Origin: Hymenobacter ruricola
Lineage (GTDB): Bacteria; Bacteroidota; Bacteroidia; Cytophagales; Hymenobacteraceae
Direction of reading: 5' to 3'
Length of the DNA stretch: 64,000 bases
Assembly (NCBI RefSeq): GCF_015694525.1
Contig: NZ_JADQDM010000010.1
Span: 62,001-126,000, forward strand
Below the pieces are notes generated by a model that ran no database searches, had not been told where the DNA came from, and saw only the letters and a list, made by a program, of their open reading frames with translations. The translations under genes and the position numbers were made by a program. Positions 8,807-20,570 of the stretch are shown here, piece by piece; position 1 is the stretch's first letter, and the number at the start of each line of letters is the position of its first letter.

Positions 8807-10027
8807 ATGCTCTCCGTTGCCGAAGCCTTTGCCCGCGTGCTGGCCACCGCCCGCCCGCTGCCCCTCGAAACCGTGCCCCTGCCCCAGGCGGCGAGCCGGA
8901 TGCTGGCCGAAACCCTCACGGCCGACCGCGACTTTCCGCCCTTCAACCGGGTGGCCATGGACGGCATTGCCGTGCGCTTCGCCACCTGGGCCGGGGGCCA
9001 AACCGCCTTCGACATCGAGCACACCCAGTACGCCGGCGCCCCGCCCCGGCCGCTGCTCAACCCGCAAAACGCCGTGGAAGTGATGACCGGCGCGGTGCTG
9101 CCCGCCGGCACTGATACGGTGGTGCGCTACGAGGATATTTTGCTGGCCGACAACCGCGCCACCGTCCAGATTCCGCCGCCCGAGGCGCCCGGCGTCAACA
9201 TTCACCACCAAGCCGCCGACCGCCGCGCCGGCGATGCGCTGCTGCGGCCCGGCACCCGCCTGGGCCCCGCCGAGCTGGCCGTGGCCGCCACCGTGGGCGC
9301 CGCCGAAGTGCGCGTGACGCGCGCCGCCCGCGTGGCCGTGGTGAGCACCGGCGACGAGCTGGTGAGCATCCGGGAAACGCCCCTGCCGCACCAGATTCGG
9401 CGGTCCAACGTGTATGCCTTGCAGGCGCTGTTTGCCCAGGCCGGGGCCGAGGTGTCGCAGTTTCACCTACCCGATTCGCTGGACGAGCTGCGCGCCGGTC
9501 TTACTGAAATTCTGGGCGCCGGCTTCGACGCCGTGGTGCTGAGCGGGGCCGTGAGCAAGGGCCGCGCCGACCACCTGCCGGGTTTGCTGCGCGAGCTGCA
9601 CGTGGCCGAAATTTTTCATGAAGTGAACCAGCGGCCGGGCAAGCCGCTGTGGTTTGGGGCGCGGGCGGGCGGGCCGGTGGTGTTTGGCCTGCCCGGCAAC
9701 CCGGTTTCTACCTTCATCACGGCCTGCCGCTACGTGCGGCCCTGGCTGAGTGCCGTGCAACGGCCCGTGGGCGCGGCCGACGCTCCCGCTGCTTTTGAGG
9801 CACCGCTGCCGGCCGTGCTCACCGTCGACATTTATTTCAAGCCGCAGCTCGCCCACTTCGTGCCCGTGCGCCTGGCCGTGGACGCCGAGGGCCGCCGGGC
9901 CACGCCCCTGCGGGTGGGCGGCTCCGGCGATTTGGCCGGGCTGCTGGGTGCCACCGCGTTTCTGGAGCTGCCGCCGGAGCCGGCCGTGTTTGCGGCCGGC
10001 AGCGTGTGGCCGGCCTGGGCGCTGTAG
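8807..10027 (+). CDS. moeA: Molybdopterin molybdenumtransferase MoeA
   Basis: 406 residues from the ATG at 8807; a longer in-frame start at 8624 would translate the palindrome and is rejected. MoeA inserts molybdate into adenylated molybdopterin. Seen are FNRVAMDGIAVR (the catalytic MDG segment), MTGAVLPAGTDTVV, STGDEL, the MoCF/MoeA motif SGAVSKGRADHLPG and FGLPGNPVS. The second residue of SGGVSxG is Ala here, a mild change. No mogA-like partner, which adenylates molybdopterin, is visible in the window, so it must be elsewhere. Confidence 0.95.
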   Translation: MLSVAEAFARVLATARPLPLETVPLPQAASRMLAETLTADRDFPPFNRVAMDGIAVRFATWAGGQTAFDIEHTQYAGAPPRPLLNPQNAVEVMTGAVLPAGTDTVVRYEDILLADNRATVQIPPPEAPGVNIHHQAADRRAGDALLRPGTRLGPAELAVAATVGAAEVRVTRAARVAVVSTGDELVSIRETPLPHQIRRSNVYALQALFAQAGAEVSQFHLPDSLDELRAGLTEILGAGFDAVVLSGAVSKGRADHLPGLLRELHVAEIFHEVNQRPGKPLWFGARAGGPVVFGLPGNPVSTFITACRYVRPWLSAVQRPVGAADAPAAFEAPLPAVLTVDIYFKPQLAHFVPVRLAVDAEGRRATPLRVGGSGDLAGLLGATAFLELPPEPAVFAAGSVWPAWAL

Positions 10028-10045
10028 GGCAGGGCCGTTGCATCA

Positions 10046-10268
10046 GAGCTTGCTCCCGTTCACTTCCGGAGTTGGCGGAAGCCCACCGGAGCTTGCTCCC
10101 ATCCACTTCCGGTCTTCCGAAAGTGAATGGGAGCGAGGTACGATGCCTTTCGGTACTGCCGGAAATGGACCAGAGCGAGGTGCAATGCCCTTCCGGAACC
10201 GCCAGAAGCCCACCGTACCGAGGCACGATGCGCTTTCGGAACTCCAAAAGCCGACTGTGCTTCGGTAC
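10046..10268. repeat. Degenerate tandem array, about five 42-43 base units
   Basis: Unit starts of the form GAGCTTGCTCC or GAGCGAGGT fall at 10046, 10089, 10131, 10173, 10216 and (partial) about 10258, spacing 42-43. Each unit also holds CTTTCGG/CTTCCGG and several hold GAAGCCCACCG. It lies between moeA and the promoter of metH. It is not CRISPR: there are no distinct spacers. No gene seen. Confidence 0.65.
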
Positions 10269-10299
10269 AGTCTACTTCTTCATTAAGCCACCGGCGTTG

Positions 10300-10307
10300 T
10301 ATCTTCG
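10300..10307 (+). promoter_or_regulatory. Candidate -7 element (TATCTTCG) for metH
   Basis: TATCTTCG resembles TANNTTTG with one change. It lies 12 bases before the first base of the SAM riboswitch, so transcription would start just at the aptamer. Confidence 0.45.
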
Positions 10308-10318
10308 CCTTGCGCTGC

Positions 10319-10462
10319 TATCCAGAAAGACCGAGGGACCGGGCCCGATGACGTCTTGGCAACCTACCGCGAGTAGGTGCCAACTCCCGTTTCACCGCGT
10401 TGTTGGGTGAGAGAAGATGACAGCCGGAACCGAACCTAGCCGTTCGGGTTTCTTTCTGGATA
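10319..10462 (+). promoter_or_regulatory. SAM-I (S-box) riboswitch upstream of metH
   Basis: The conserved S-box core is plain: GAGGGACCGGGCCCGATGA, then TTGGCAACC, then GGTGCCAACTCC and a later GAGAGAAGATGAC segment. Helix P1 is closed by TATCCAGAAAG (10319-10329) with CTTTCTGGATA (10452-10462), 11 perfect pairs. It precedes metH by 34 bases and should respond to S-adenosylmethionine. No intrinsic terminator is seen between P1 and the ATG, so control is probably at translation. The bases CCAGAAAG recur at 10487-10494, right before the start codon. Confidence 0.93.
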
Positions 10463-10496
10463 CGCGCTTGTACGCCGCTATACCGACCAGAAAGCA

Positions 10497-14231
<3,735 letters not shown>

Positions 14232-14232
14232 C

Positions 14233-14335
14233 GTAGCGCGGACTTTGTAGTCCGCGTCACCGCGCCACTTCCTCGTTGTGGCAATTTACCGCCTTACCCC
14301 TATTCCGGACGCGGACTACAAAGTCCGCGCTACTA
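14233..14335. repeat. Palindromic repeat, family D (GCGGACT variant)
   Basis: Two hairpin ends, GCGGACTTTGTAGTCCGC at the left and GCGGACTACAAAGTCCGC at the right, again with flanking GTAGC/GCTAC, in the metH-metF gap. Compared with the copy at 6357 the stem has G:C where that one has A:T, changed on both strands. Confidence 0.9.
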
Positions 14336-14336
14336 T

Positions 14337-15293
14337 ATGAAAGTTACCGACCACCTGGCCCGCGCCAACGGCAAAACCTTGTTTTCCTTCGAGGTATTGC
14401 CGCCCAAGAAGGGCGAAAACATCCACACGCTGTTCTCGAACATTGAGCCGCTGATGGAATTCAAGCCACCCTTTATCGACGTGACCTACCACCGCGAGGA
14501 GTACGTGTACCGCCACCACCCCAACGGCCTGCTGGAAAAGAAAACCGTGCGCCGCCGCCCCGGCACCGTGGGCATTTGCGCGGCCATCAAAAACCGGTTC
14601 GATGTGGACACCGTGCCCCACCTCATCTGCGGGGGCTTCACGAAGGAAGAAACCGAGAATGCGTTGATTGACCTGCATTTTCTGGGCATCGACTCCATCC
14701 TGGCCCTGCGCGGCGACCCTATCAAGAGCGAAGGCGTGTTCAAGCCCGAGCCCGACGGGCACGCCTACGCCTGCGACCTCATCGGGCAGGTGGCCAACCT
14801 AAACAAGGGCGAATACCTCGACCAGGAGCAGGACGAGGCCTGGGCCACCAACTTCTGCATCGGCACGGCCGGCTACCCCGAAAAGCACTTCGAAGCGCCC
14901 AACTACAACGCCGACATCCGCTACCTCAAGCACAAGGTGGACCGCGGCGCCGAGTACATCGTGACCCAGATGTTTTTCGACAACGAGGAGTTTTTCCGCT
15001 TCGAGAAGTTGTGCCGGGCGGCCGGCATCCACGTGCCCATCATCCCCGGCCTGAAGCCGCTCACCACCAAAGCGCAGCTCTCGATGCTGCCCCGCTCCTT
15101 CTACCTCAACCTGCCCGAGCCGCTGGTGGAAGCCGTGAGCCAGTGCCGCGACAACGAGGCCGCCCGCGCCATCGGCATCGAGTGGTGCCTCAACCAAAGC
15201 CGCGAGCTGATGGCCCACGGCGTGCCCTGCCTGCACTACTACAGCATGGGCAAGGCCGAGAGCATTCGGCGCGTGGCCAAGGAACTGTTTTGA
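14337..15293 (+). CDS. metF: Methylenetetrahydrofolate reductase MetF
   Basis: 318 residues. FAD enzyme that makes 5-methyl-tetrahydrofolate, the methyl donor used by MetH. Signatures: FEVLPPKKGEN at the N-terminus (catalytic Glu), FIDVTYH, NRFDVDTVPHLIC, LALRGDP, GTAGYPEKHFEAPN and QMFFDNEEFFRF. It directly follows metH on the same strand, with only a palindrome between them, and the palindrome ends 2 bases before the ATG. The two genes probably share the SAM riboswitch transcript. Confidence 0.96.
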   Translation: MKVTDHLARANGKTLFSFEVLPPKKGENIHTLFSNIEPLMEFKPPFIDVTYHREEYVYRHHPNGLLEKKTVRRRPGTVGICAAIKNRFDVDTVPHLICGGFTKEETENALIDLHFLGIDSILALRGDPIKSEGVFKPEPDGHAYACDLIGQVANLNKGEYLDQEQDEAWATNFCIGTAGYPEKHFEAPNYNADIRYLKHKVDRGAEYIVTQMFFDNEEFFRFEKLCRAAGIHVPIIPGLKPLTTKAQLSMLPRSFYLNLPEPLVEAVSQCRDNEAARAIGIEWCLNQSRELMAHGVPCLHYYSMGKAESIRRVAKELF

Positions 15294-15295
15294 TA

Positions 15296-15442
15296 TGCTG
15301 ATTAATGAATGTACTGATGTGCTGGCCGCCGCACCAGAACAATGGCTGAGGTGGAGTGGCATTCCATGCGAACTACTACCGAAAAACCGTTGCCACGTAT
15401 GTAATCCGGTTTCCGCAGCACATCAGCACATTCATTAATCGG
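15296..15442. repeat. Inverted repeat after metF (TGCTGATTAATGAATGTAC type)
   Basis: TGATTAATGAATGTACTGATGTGCTG (from 15296) is complemented by CAGCACATCAGCACATTCATTAATC (to about 15442), except for a few bases. About 90 bases lie between. It fills the metF-to-TPR gap. A single copy in this window. Confidence 0.8.
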
Positions 15443-15453
15443 TCCATCATCCC

Positions 15454-15933
15454 ATGCTCGACGACCTGTTTGCCCAGTTGCGCACGGCCACCGCGCCGGC
15501 CGAGATTGAGGCCCTGCAAAACGGCATCTGGCAGCAGTGGCTGAGCAGCGGCGACGCGACCCTGGACAAGGACATGGAATTCAGCATGCGCGTGATGCAC
15601 GCCGAGGAGTACACCCAGGCTATCAGTCTCTTCACGCGCCTCATCCTACTCAAACCGGACTTCACCGAAGCCTGGAACAAGCGCGCCACGGCCTACTACC
15701 TGCGCGGTGATTTCAAGGCCTCGCTGGCCGACATTGCCGAAACCCTGCGCCGGGAGCCGCGGCATTTTGGGGCGCTGTGGGGCAAGGTGGGCATCCTGCG
15801 GCAGCTGGGCGAATACCGCCGGGCCCTGCGCGTGCTGGGGCGGCTGGCCGCCATTTGCCCTCACCTGCCTGGCTTGCAGGAGCAGGAATTCAGCTTACGC
15901 GAGCGGCTGGAAGACGGCGGCGCGCTGGAATAG
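15454..15933 (+). CDS. Small tetratricopeptide-repeat protein
   Basis: 159 residues, no signal peptide. Helical pairs with TPR spacing can be read between about 40 and 140: EYTQAISLFTRLILLKPDFTEAWNKRATAYY, then DFKASLADIAETLRREPRHFGALWGK, then GEYRRALRVLGRLAAICP (each quoted in part by its core: AISLF, ASLAD, ALRVL). It is likely a cytoplasmic protein-interaction module. No enzyme domain is present and its partner is unknown. It lies after metF but beyond a long inverted repeat, so a shared transcript is uncertain. Confidence 0.75.
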   Translation: MLDDLFAQLRTATAPAEIEALQNGIWQQWLSSGDATLDKDMEFSMRVMHAEEYTQAISLFTRLILLKPDFTEAWNKRATAYYLRGDFKASLADIAETLRREPRHFGALWGKVGILRQLGEYRRALRVLGRLAAICPHLPGLQEQEFSLRERLEDGGALE

Positions 15934-15964
15934 CGGCCCGGGCCGCCACGCGAACCGTTGCCCT

Positions 15965-15972
15965 TACTTTCG
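15965..15972 (+). promoter_or_regulatory. Candidate -7 element (TACTTTCG)
   Basis: One change from TANNTTTG. It would start transcription near 15979, upstream of the lipoprotein gene at 16031. Confidence 0.35.
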
Positions 15973-16030
15973 CCGGGCCCAGCCGTAGAAGGCGAGAAAA
16001 CAAATGCCTCCCACCTTACTTCGGTGCCCG

Positions 16031-16597
16031 ATGAACAATCTAGTTGAAGGTTTCAAAACCACTGCCTGCCGGCCCGTCTGGGCCCTGGCAACCCTGACGG
16101 CCCTGGCCCTAACCGGCTGCGACTCCACGCCGCGCGAACGCCAGGAAGCCGCCCGCACCGCCGGCCACGAGCTGGACACGCTGGCCCGCAAAGCCACCAA
16201 AAAGATTGCCAACGTGGGTAAGGCCACCGCCACCTACCACGAGGCCAACCGCGCCCGCCGCGCCCGCCCGCTGGACCCGCGCGAGCAGATTGCGATGGAA
16301 ACCAAGCTGCTGGGCCCCTACTCCGGCCAAGTAAACGCCCTCACGCCCGCTGACCTGCCCAACGCCTACACCCAGTTTGTGCGGGCGGTGAAAGCCGAGC
16401 GCGCCACCTTCACCGACCGCGACTGGGACTACGCCCGCGCCGTGTACCAGCGCCTGAACGACCAGCTCAAACAGATTCGGATGGACATGCCCACCCGCTA
16501 CGAGGTGCCCATCCGGGCCCGGCAGGCGGAGTTTGTGGCGCTGCAGGCCGGCCACGCGGCCAAAGGCATTAACGAAACCGCCAAGCAGAGAAAATAA
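16031..16597 (+). CDS. Hypothetical lipoprotein
   Basis: 188 residues from the ATG at 16031; a start at 16004 would add nine residues. The N-terminus carries a lipoprotein signal: positive start, hydrophobic run ALATLTALAL and lipobox LTGC, so Cys is lipidated. The mature part is charged and helical (ATKKIANVGKATATYHEANRARRAR), with many Arg, Lys and Glu and no recognised domain. It probably faces the periplasm or cell surface. Function unknown. Confidence 0.7.
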   Translation: MNNLVEGFKTTACRPVWALATLTALALTGCDSTPRERQEAARTAGHELDTLARKATKKIANVGKATATYHEANRARRARPLDPREQIAMETKLLGPYSGQVNALTPADLPNAYTQFVRAVKAERATFTDRDWDYARAVYQRLNDQLKQIRMDMPTRYEVPIRARQAEFVALQAGHAAKGINETAKQRK

Positions 16598-16610
16598 AAC
16601 CAAAAAGAAC

Positions 16611-16701
16611 GTCATGCCGAGCGCCAGCGAAGCATCTTTACTGCGATAGTAAATCTGATTACTGTTGCGGTAAAGATGCTTCGCTGGCGCTCGGCATGAC
16701 G
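16611..16701. repeat. Palindromic repeat, family A
   Basis: GTCATGCCGAGCGCCAGCGAAGCATCTTTAC at the left (quoted in part: GCGCCAGCGAAGCATC) pairs with GATGCTTCGCTGGCGC and ends CGGCATGAC. Nearly perfect arms of about 35 bases with a short central loop. Confidence 0.92.
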
Positions 16702-16744
16702 GGCCGCTACGCCTCCCAAATTCACCCAACCCTCGCCCTGTTCC

Positions 16745-17185
16745 GTGGCCAACCCCGATTCCGTCGTTTTCCTCGAATCGTTCTACGAGCCGATGGCGGC
16801 CAACCTGGCCCGCACGCGGCTGGAAGCGGCGGGCATTCCGTGCTTTCTCAGCAACGAAAACCTGGTGGGGCTGCTGCCGCTCTACAGCCCCACCACGGGC
16901 GGCGTGCGGCTGCACGTGCGCCAGCGCGACGCGGAAGCGGCCCTGGAGCTGCTGCATTCGGTGCCCGTGCCACTGGCTACCACGCCCGATGTGGCGTCTT
17001 TCGCGGCCGAAGCGCCCGACCCGGTGACGCCCCGCTGCCCGCGCTGCGGGTCGTCGAACGTGGCCTGGGGGCCGGCCACGCGCAACACCTACGGGTTCTG
17101 GTCAGGGCTGCTGTCGGTGCTGCTGCGCTACCCGGTGCGCGACAAGCGGTTTCACTGCTTCCACTGCGGCAATGAGTTTAAGTAG
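16745..17185 (+). CDS. DUF2007-type protein with C-terminal zinc ribbon
   Basis: 146 residues, started at GTG 16745. The first 75 residues match the DUF2007 signal-transduction-like fold: FLESFYEPMAANLARTRLE, GIPCFLSNE and a VRLHVRQRDAEAALELL helix. Residues about 98-145 form a zinc ribbon with CPRCGSSNV and CFHCGNEF, with a hydrophobic stretch between the two pairs (FWSGLLSVLLRYPV). The family has no proven activity. It lies just upstream of the PA14-OmpA gene on the same strand. Confidence 0.75.
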   Translation: MANPDSVVFLESFYEPMAANLARTRLEAAGIPCFLSNENLVGLLPLYSPTTGGVRLHVRQRDAEAALELLHSVPVPLATTPDVASFAAEAPDPVTPRCPRCGSSNVAWGPATRNTYGFWSGLLSVLLRYPVRDKRFHCFHCGNEFK

Positions 17186-17249
17186 CCAGCGGCAGCTGGT
17201 TTGCCCGGGAAACGGATACTACATTTCCCGAATGAAGCGTTGTGGGGGT

Positions 17250-18419
17250 ATGGCCCGGCTGAATTTCCTGAACTACTGCAAGCAACTGCTGTTCCCGCTA
17301 CTGTTGCTGCTGGCAACGGGCCCGGCCCGCGCCCAAACGCAGGCGGGCAACGGCCTGATGGCCGAATACTACCGCGGTACCGATTTCACCCAGTTTATGC
17401 GGAGCCGGGTAGACGCCACCATTTCCTTCGATTGGGCGCACCAGCCGCCCATTGCCGGCATGCCGGCCGAATATTTCTCGGTGCGCTGGACGGGCTGGCT
17501 GCGGGTGCCCACCAGCGGCCGCTACGTCTTTCATGTGACCGTGGACGACGGCATGCGCATCTGGCTCAACGACCGGCTGATTCTGGACGAGTGGCGGCCG
17601 CAGCCCATCAGCCGCTTCACCACCAGCGCCGAGCTGAAGGCCGGCGAGCCCTACAAGCTGCGCGTGGAGTACTTCCAAGACATCCTTGATACCCGCGCCC
17701 AGCTCACCTGGGAGCGGCCCGACGTGCCACTGGCCCCGCCGCCCTCGTCGTGGCGCAACCTATGGGGCCTGAATGCGGACGACCCCAAGCCCGAGCCGAT
17801 TCCGACGCAGTTTTTGTTTGTGAACAACCCGCGGCCCGCGGCCGCCCGGCCGGTGCCGGCGGTGCCCAAGCCACCAACCGTAGCCAAAACCCCAGCCTCC
17901 GCAAAGCCCCCGGTGCCCGCGCCGGCCAAGGCCACCCCGCGCCCACAGCCGCCGCGCCGGGTGACTCCGGCGACTCCAATTCTGGCAAAGCCAGCGGTGG
18001 TTTCGGCGGCGCCCATTGCCCCACCAGCCCTGGTGCTGGCCGACTCCGACCGCACGGCGCGCCTGGCCACCCTGGCCGTGGGCGAGGCCGTGACCCTGCC
18101 AGACTTGTACTTCGACCAGGGCCAGGCCCGCCTGCTGCCCGCCGTGCGCACTGCCCTCGACGGGCTGGCCGCCATCCTGCACGCCCAACCCACGCTACGC
18201 TTCGAAGTACAGGGCCACACCGACAACGTGGGCAACGCCGAACTCAACCGCCAGCTTTCGCAGCAGCGCGCCGAGGCCGTGTGCCTCTACCTCACCGCCC
18301 ACGGCGCGGCCGAGGGGCAACTGCGCCCCGTGGGCTACGGCGGCACCCAGCCCGTGGCCGACAATGCCGACCCCGCCCAACGCCCGCGCAACCGCCGGGT
18401 GGCACTGCGCCGGCTGTAA
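17250..18419 (+). CDS. Secreted PA14 - OmpA-domain protein
   Basis: 389 residues with a signal peptide (LLFPLLLLLATGPARAQ). Residues about 35-165 form a PA14 beta-sandwich (GLMAEYYRGTDF, VRWTGWL, FHVTVDDGMRIWLNDRL), a fold often used for carbohydrate binding. A Pro/Ala-rich linker follows (about 180-270), then an OmpA/MotB peptidoglycan-binding domain with FDQGQA, EVQGHTDNVG, NRQLSQQRAEAV and NRRVALR. So the protein likely tethers a glycan-binding head to the cell wall. An ATG at 17232 is possible, but a TACATTTC element at 17220-17227 would start transcription near it, favouring 17250. Confidence 0.82.
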   Translation: MARLNFLNYCKQLLFPLLLLLATGPARAQTQAGNGLMAEYYRGTDFTQFMRSRVDATISFDWAHQPPIAGMPAEYFSVRWTGWLRVPTSGRYVFHVTVDDGMRIWLNDRLILDEWRPQPISRFTTSAELKAGEPYKLRVEYFQDILDTRAQLTWERPDVPLAPPPSSWRNLWGLNADDPKPEPIPTQFLFVNNPRPAAARPVPAVPKPPTVAKTPASAKPPVPAPAKATPRPQPPRRVTPATPILAKPAVVSAAPIAPPALVLADSDRTARLATLAVGEAVTLPDLYFDQGQARLLPAVRTALDGLAAILHAQPTLRFEVQGHTDNVGNAELNRQLSQQRAEAVCLYLTAHGAAEGQLRPVGYGGTQPVADNADPAQRPRNRRVALRRL

Positions 18420-18430
18420 ATCAGTAGGGA

Positions 18431-18473
18431 AGCCCGGCAAAGGCGGCTAAATGGCCAACTTGTCGGGCTTTTC
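18431..18473 (+). terminator. Intrinsic terminator after PA14-OmpA gene
   Basis: AGCCCGGCAA (18431-18440) pairs with TTGTCGGGCT (18460-18469), one G:U, followed by TTTTC. It lies 12 bases after the stop. It also covers an upstream in-frame start (18451) of the aquaporin ORF, which argues for a later start there. Confidence 0.75.
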
Positions 18474-18507
18474 TGCGTTGCAGAAGCCCACCCTTTCCCG
18501 TTTCGCT

Positions 18508-19290
18508 ATGGCGTTTGCCACCCGCATGGCCCAGGCGCTGCGCCAGCACTGGCGCCACTATTTGGTTGAGGCCGGCGGCATCATGGCGTTTCTGGCGGTA
18601 TCGAGCACGGCGGCGGTCGTCTTTCATCACCCGGCTTCGGCCGTGGCGCGGGCACTGGGGCCGCACGAGTGGGTGCAGCGCACGGGGGTGGGGCTGGTGG
18701 TGGGCGGGCTGATAGTGGCCATGGCCTATTCGCCCTGGGGCCGGCGCTCGGGTGCGCACTTCAACCCGGCCGTGACCCTGGGTTTCTGGCAGCTTGGCCA
18801 CATCCGCACCCCCGACGCGGTGTGGTATGTGCTGGCGCAGTTTGCAGGGGCTTTGGGGGCGGGCCTCGGCATGTACTGGCTGCTGGCGCCGTGGTTTGGC
18901 CACCACCTCATTCACTACAACACCACCCGGCCCATTGAGGCACCCCACGGCTGGGCGCTGGCGCTGGGGGCCGAAATGCTGATTTCGGCCGGGCTGATGC
19001 TGGGGCTGCTGTGGGCGCTGCACTCGGCCCGGCGCAAAAAGTGGGCGGGCGCGCTGGCCGGGCTGCTGCTGGCGCTCTTTGTGAGCGTGGAGTCGCCGCT
19101 TTCGGGCATGAGCCTGAACCCGGCCCGCACGCTGGGCGCGGCCGTCGCGGCGGGCCAGTGGCAAGGCCTTTGGCTGTACTTTCTGGGCCCGCTGGCCGCC
19201 ATGTGGGCCACCGCCGAAGCCTACCGCCGCCACCGCCGGGCCGGGGCCGGCGCCGAGCGCCCGCCGATGTATCCCGACCCGGCCGCGTAG
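18508..19290 (+). CDS. Aquaporin-like MIP family channel
   Basis: 260 residues from the ATG at 18508; the frame is open from 18451, but that start lies inside a terminator hairpin. Six hydrophobic helices and two half-helix motifs, HFNPAVTLG in the first half and SLNPARTLG in the second, define a major intrinsic protein. The Arg after the second NPA is present, as in water and glycerol pores. It is a plasma-membrane channel for water or small neutral solutes; specificity is not clear. The C-terminal tail is short and basic then proline-rich. Neighbours are unrelated. Confidence 0.85.
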   Translation: MAFATRMAQALRQHWRHYLVEAGGIMAFLAVSSTAAVVFHHPASAVARALGPHEWVQRTGVGLVVGGLIVAMAYSPWGRRSGAHFNPAVTLGFWQLGHIRTPDAVWYVLAQFAGALGAGLGMYWLLAPWFGHHLIHYNTTRPIEAPHGWALALGAEMLISAGLMLGLLWALHSARRKKWAGALAGLLLALFVSVESPLSGMSLNPARTLGAAVAAGQWQGLWLYFLGPLAAMWATAEAYRRHRRAGAGAERPPMYPDPAA

Positions 19291-19362
19291 TCCGACAGAA
19301 ATGCTGCGGGTAGCCTTTCCGTCAATTTACGCGTAAGCGGAACAGTCCATTTCCTTCTGCTC

Positions 19363-20313
19363 ATGCCCACCAAAAAACCCGCAGCCGCCAAGCCCGCCGC
19401 TAAAAAAGCCCCCGCTGCCGCCAAGACCGCCCCCGCCAAACCCGAGCGCCGCCCCACGGCCCAGGACATGAAAGCCGGCGCCCAGAAGCTGCCCTACCCG
19501 GCCAGGCAGGCCGACATGAAGCTGCAGCCCGACTCGGACCTGGCCAACTACCGCGCCGCCGGCAAGCTCCAGGACAAAATTGCCCTCATCACCGGGGCCG
19601 ACTCGGGCATTGGCCGGGCCGTGGCCATTGCCTTCGCCAAAGAAGGTGCCCACGTGGCCGTGGTCTTCAACGAAAACGTGGAGGATGCCGAGAAAACCCG
19701 GCAACTGGTGGAGCGCGAAAAGCGCAAGTGCCTGCTGCTGCAGCTCGACGTGCGCGACTCGGAGCAGTGCAAGCAGGCCGTGCGCCGCACCGTGGCCGAG
19801 CTGGGCGGGCTGAACATTCTGGTGAACAACGCCGCCTTTCAGAACAGCCAGGAGAAGTTTGAGGACATTCCCGAAGAGCAAATCCGCCGCACGTTCGACA
19901 CCAACATTCTCGGCTACATCTGGATGGCCCAGGCGGCCATTCCGCACCTGCAAAAGGACGACTGCATCATCAATACGGGCAGCATCGTGGGCATCACGGG
20001 CATTCCCATTCTGGTCGATTACGCGGCTTCCAAGGCCGGCATTCACGCCCTTACCAAGTCGCTGGCCTTGTATCTGGGCGAGAAGGGCATCCGGGTGAAC
20101 TGCGTGGTGCCGGGCCCGGTCTGGACGCCCAACATCCCCGGCACCATGCCCATTGAGGAAATCGAGAAGTTCGGCCACGAAGTCGCGCTCAAGCGGCCCG
20201 GGCAGCCCGAAGAGCTCGCGCCCGCCTACGTGCTGCTGGCCTCGCAGGACGGCTCCTTTATGACCGGCAGCCTCGTGCACGTGACCGGCGGCAAGCTCAG
20301 CAGCGACGAATAA
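19363..20313 (+). CDS. SDR-family oxidoreductase with histone-H1-like N-terminal tail
   Basis: 316 residues. After the first 30 residues comes a classical short-chain dehydrogenase: NAD(P) motif TGADSGIGRAVA, NNAA, catalytic Ser in NTGSIVGITG, YAASKAG (Tyr and Lys) and PGPVWTP. The closest type is the YhdF/general-stress SDR group (AYVLLASQDGSFMTG near the end). The first 30 residues, PTKKPAAAKPAAKKAPAA and so on, are a Lys/Ala/Pro tail like the eukaryotic H1 tail, not part of the fold; it may bind nucleic acid or be a disordered linker. No membrane segment. Confidence 0.9.
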   Translation: MPTKKPAAAKPAAKKAPAAAKTAPAKPERRPTAQDMKAGAQKLPYPARQADMKLQPDSDLANYRAAGKLQDKIALITGADSGIGRAVAIAFAKEGAHVAVVFNENVEDAEKTRQLVEREKRKCLLLQLDVRDSEQCKQAVRRTVAELGGLNILVNNAAFQNSQEKFEDIPEEQIRRTFDTNILGYIWMAQAAIPHLQKDDCIINTGSIVGITGIPILVDYAASKAGIHALTKSLALYLGEKGIRVNCVVPGPVWTPNIPGTMPIEEIEKFGHEVALKRPGQPEELAPAYVLLASQDGSFMTGSLVHVTGGKLSSDE

Positions 20314-20343
20314 GAGACGGGGCGCCCTGGAATAAATGAGAAC

Positions 20344-20441
20344 GTCATGTCGAGCTGGTCGAGACATCTCGCCTGGGGCAGTAATTCAACCAACAGGGTT
20401 AGTGGTGGCACGCGAGATGTCTCGACCAGCTCGACATGACG
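20344..20441. repeat. Palindromic repeat, family B
   Basis: GTCATGTCGAGCTGGTCGAG pairs with CTCGACCAGCTCGACATGAC, with ACATCTCG/CGCGAGATGT inside and a loop of about 40 bases. Copies at 43631, 47167 and 48383 have other arms, each matched on both sides. Confidence 0.93.
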
Positions 20442-20570
20442 TTCTCAATTTGTTCCGGGGCGTTCTTTTCCCCACGGCGTTCTTTTTCTCAGTCCGCGGG
20501 AAGATTTTGCTCGTAAGGAGTTATTAGCTGAGCCGTTCGATGCGGCACCGCGTCAGCTAAAGCTTTTTCT

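Noticed and set aside
18451-18507. Longer N-terminus for the aquaporin
   Set aside because: The start lies within the terminator hairpin of the preceding gene.
20500-20570. tRNA-like stem in TTAGCTGAGCCG...CAGCTAAAGC
   Set aside because: The stem is too short and there is no TTCGANNC arm at the right place.
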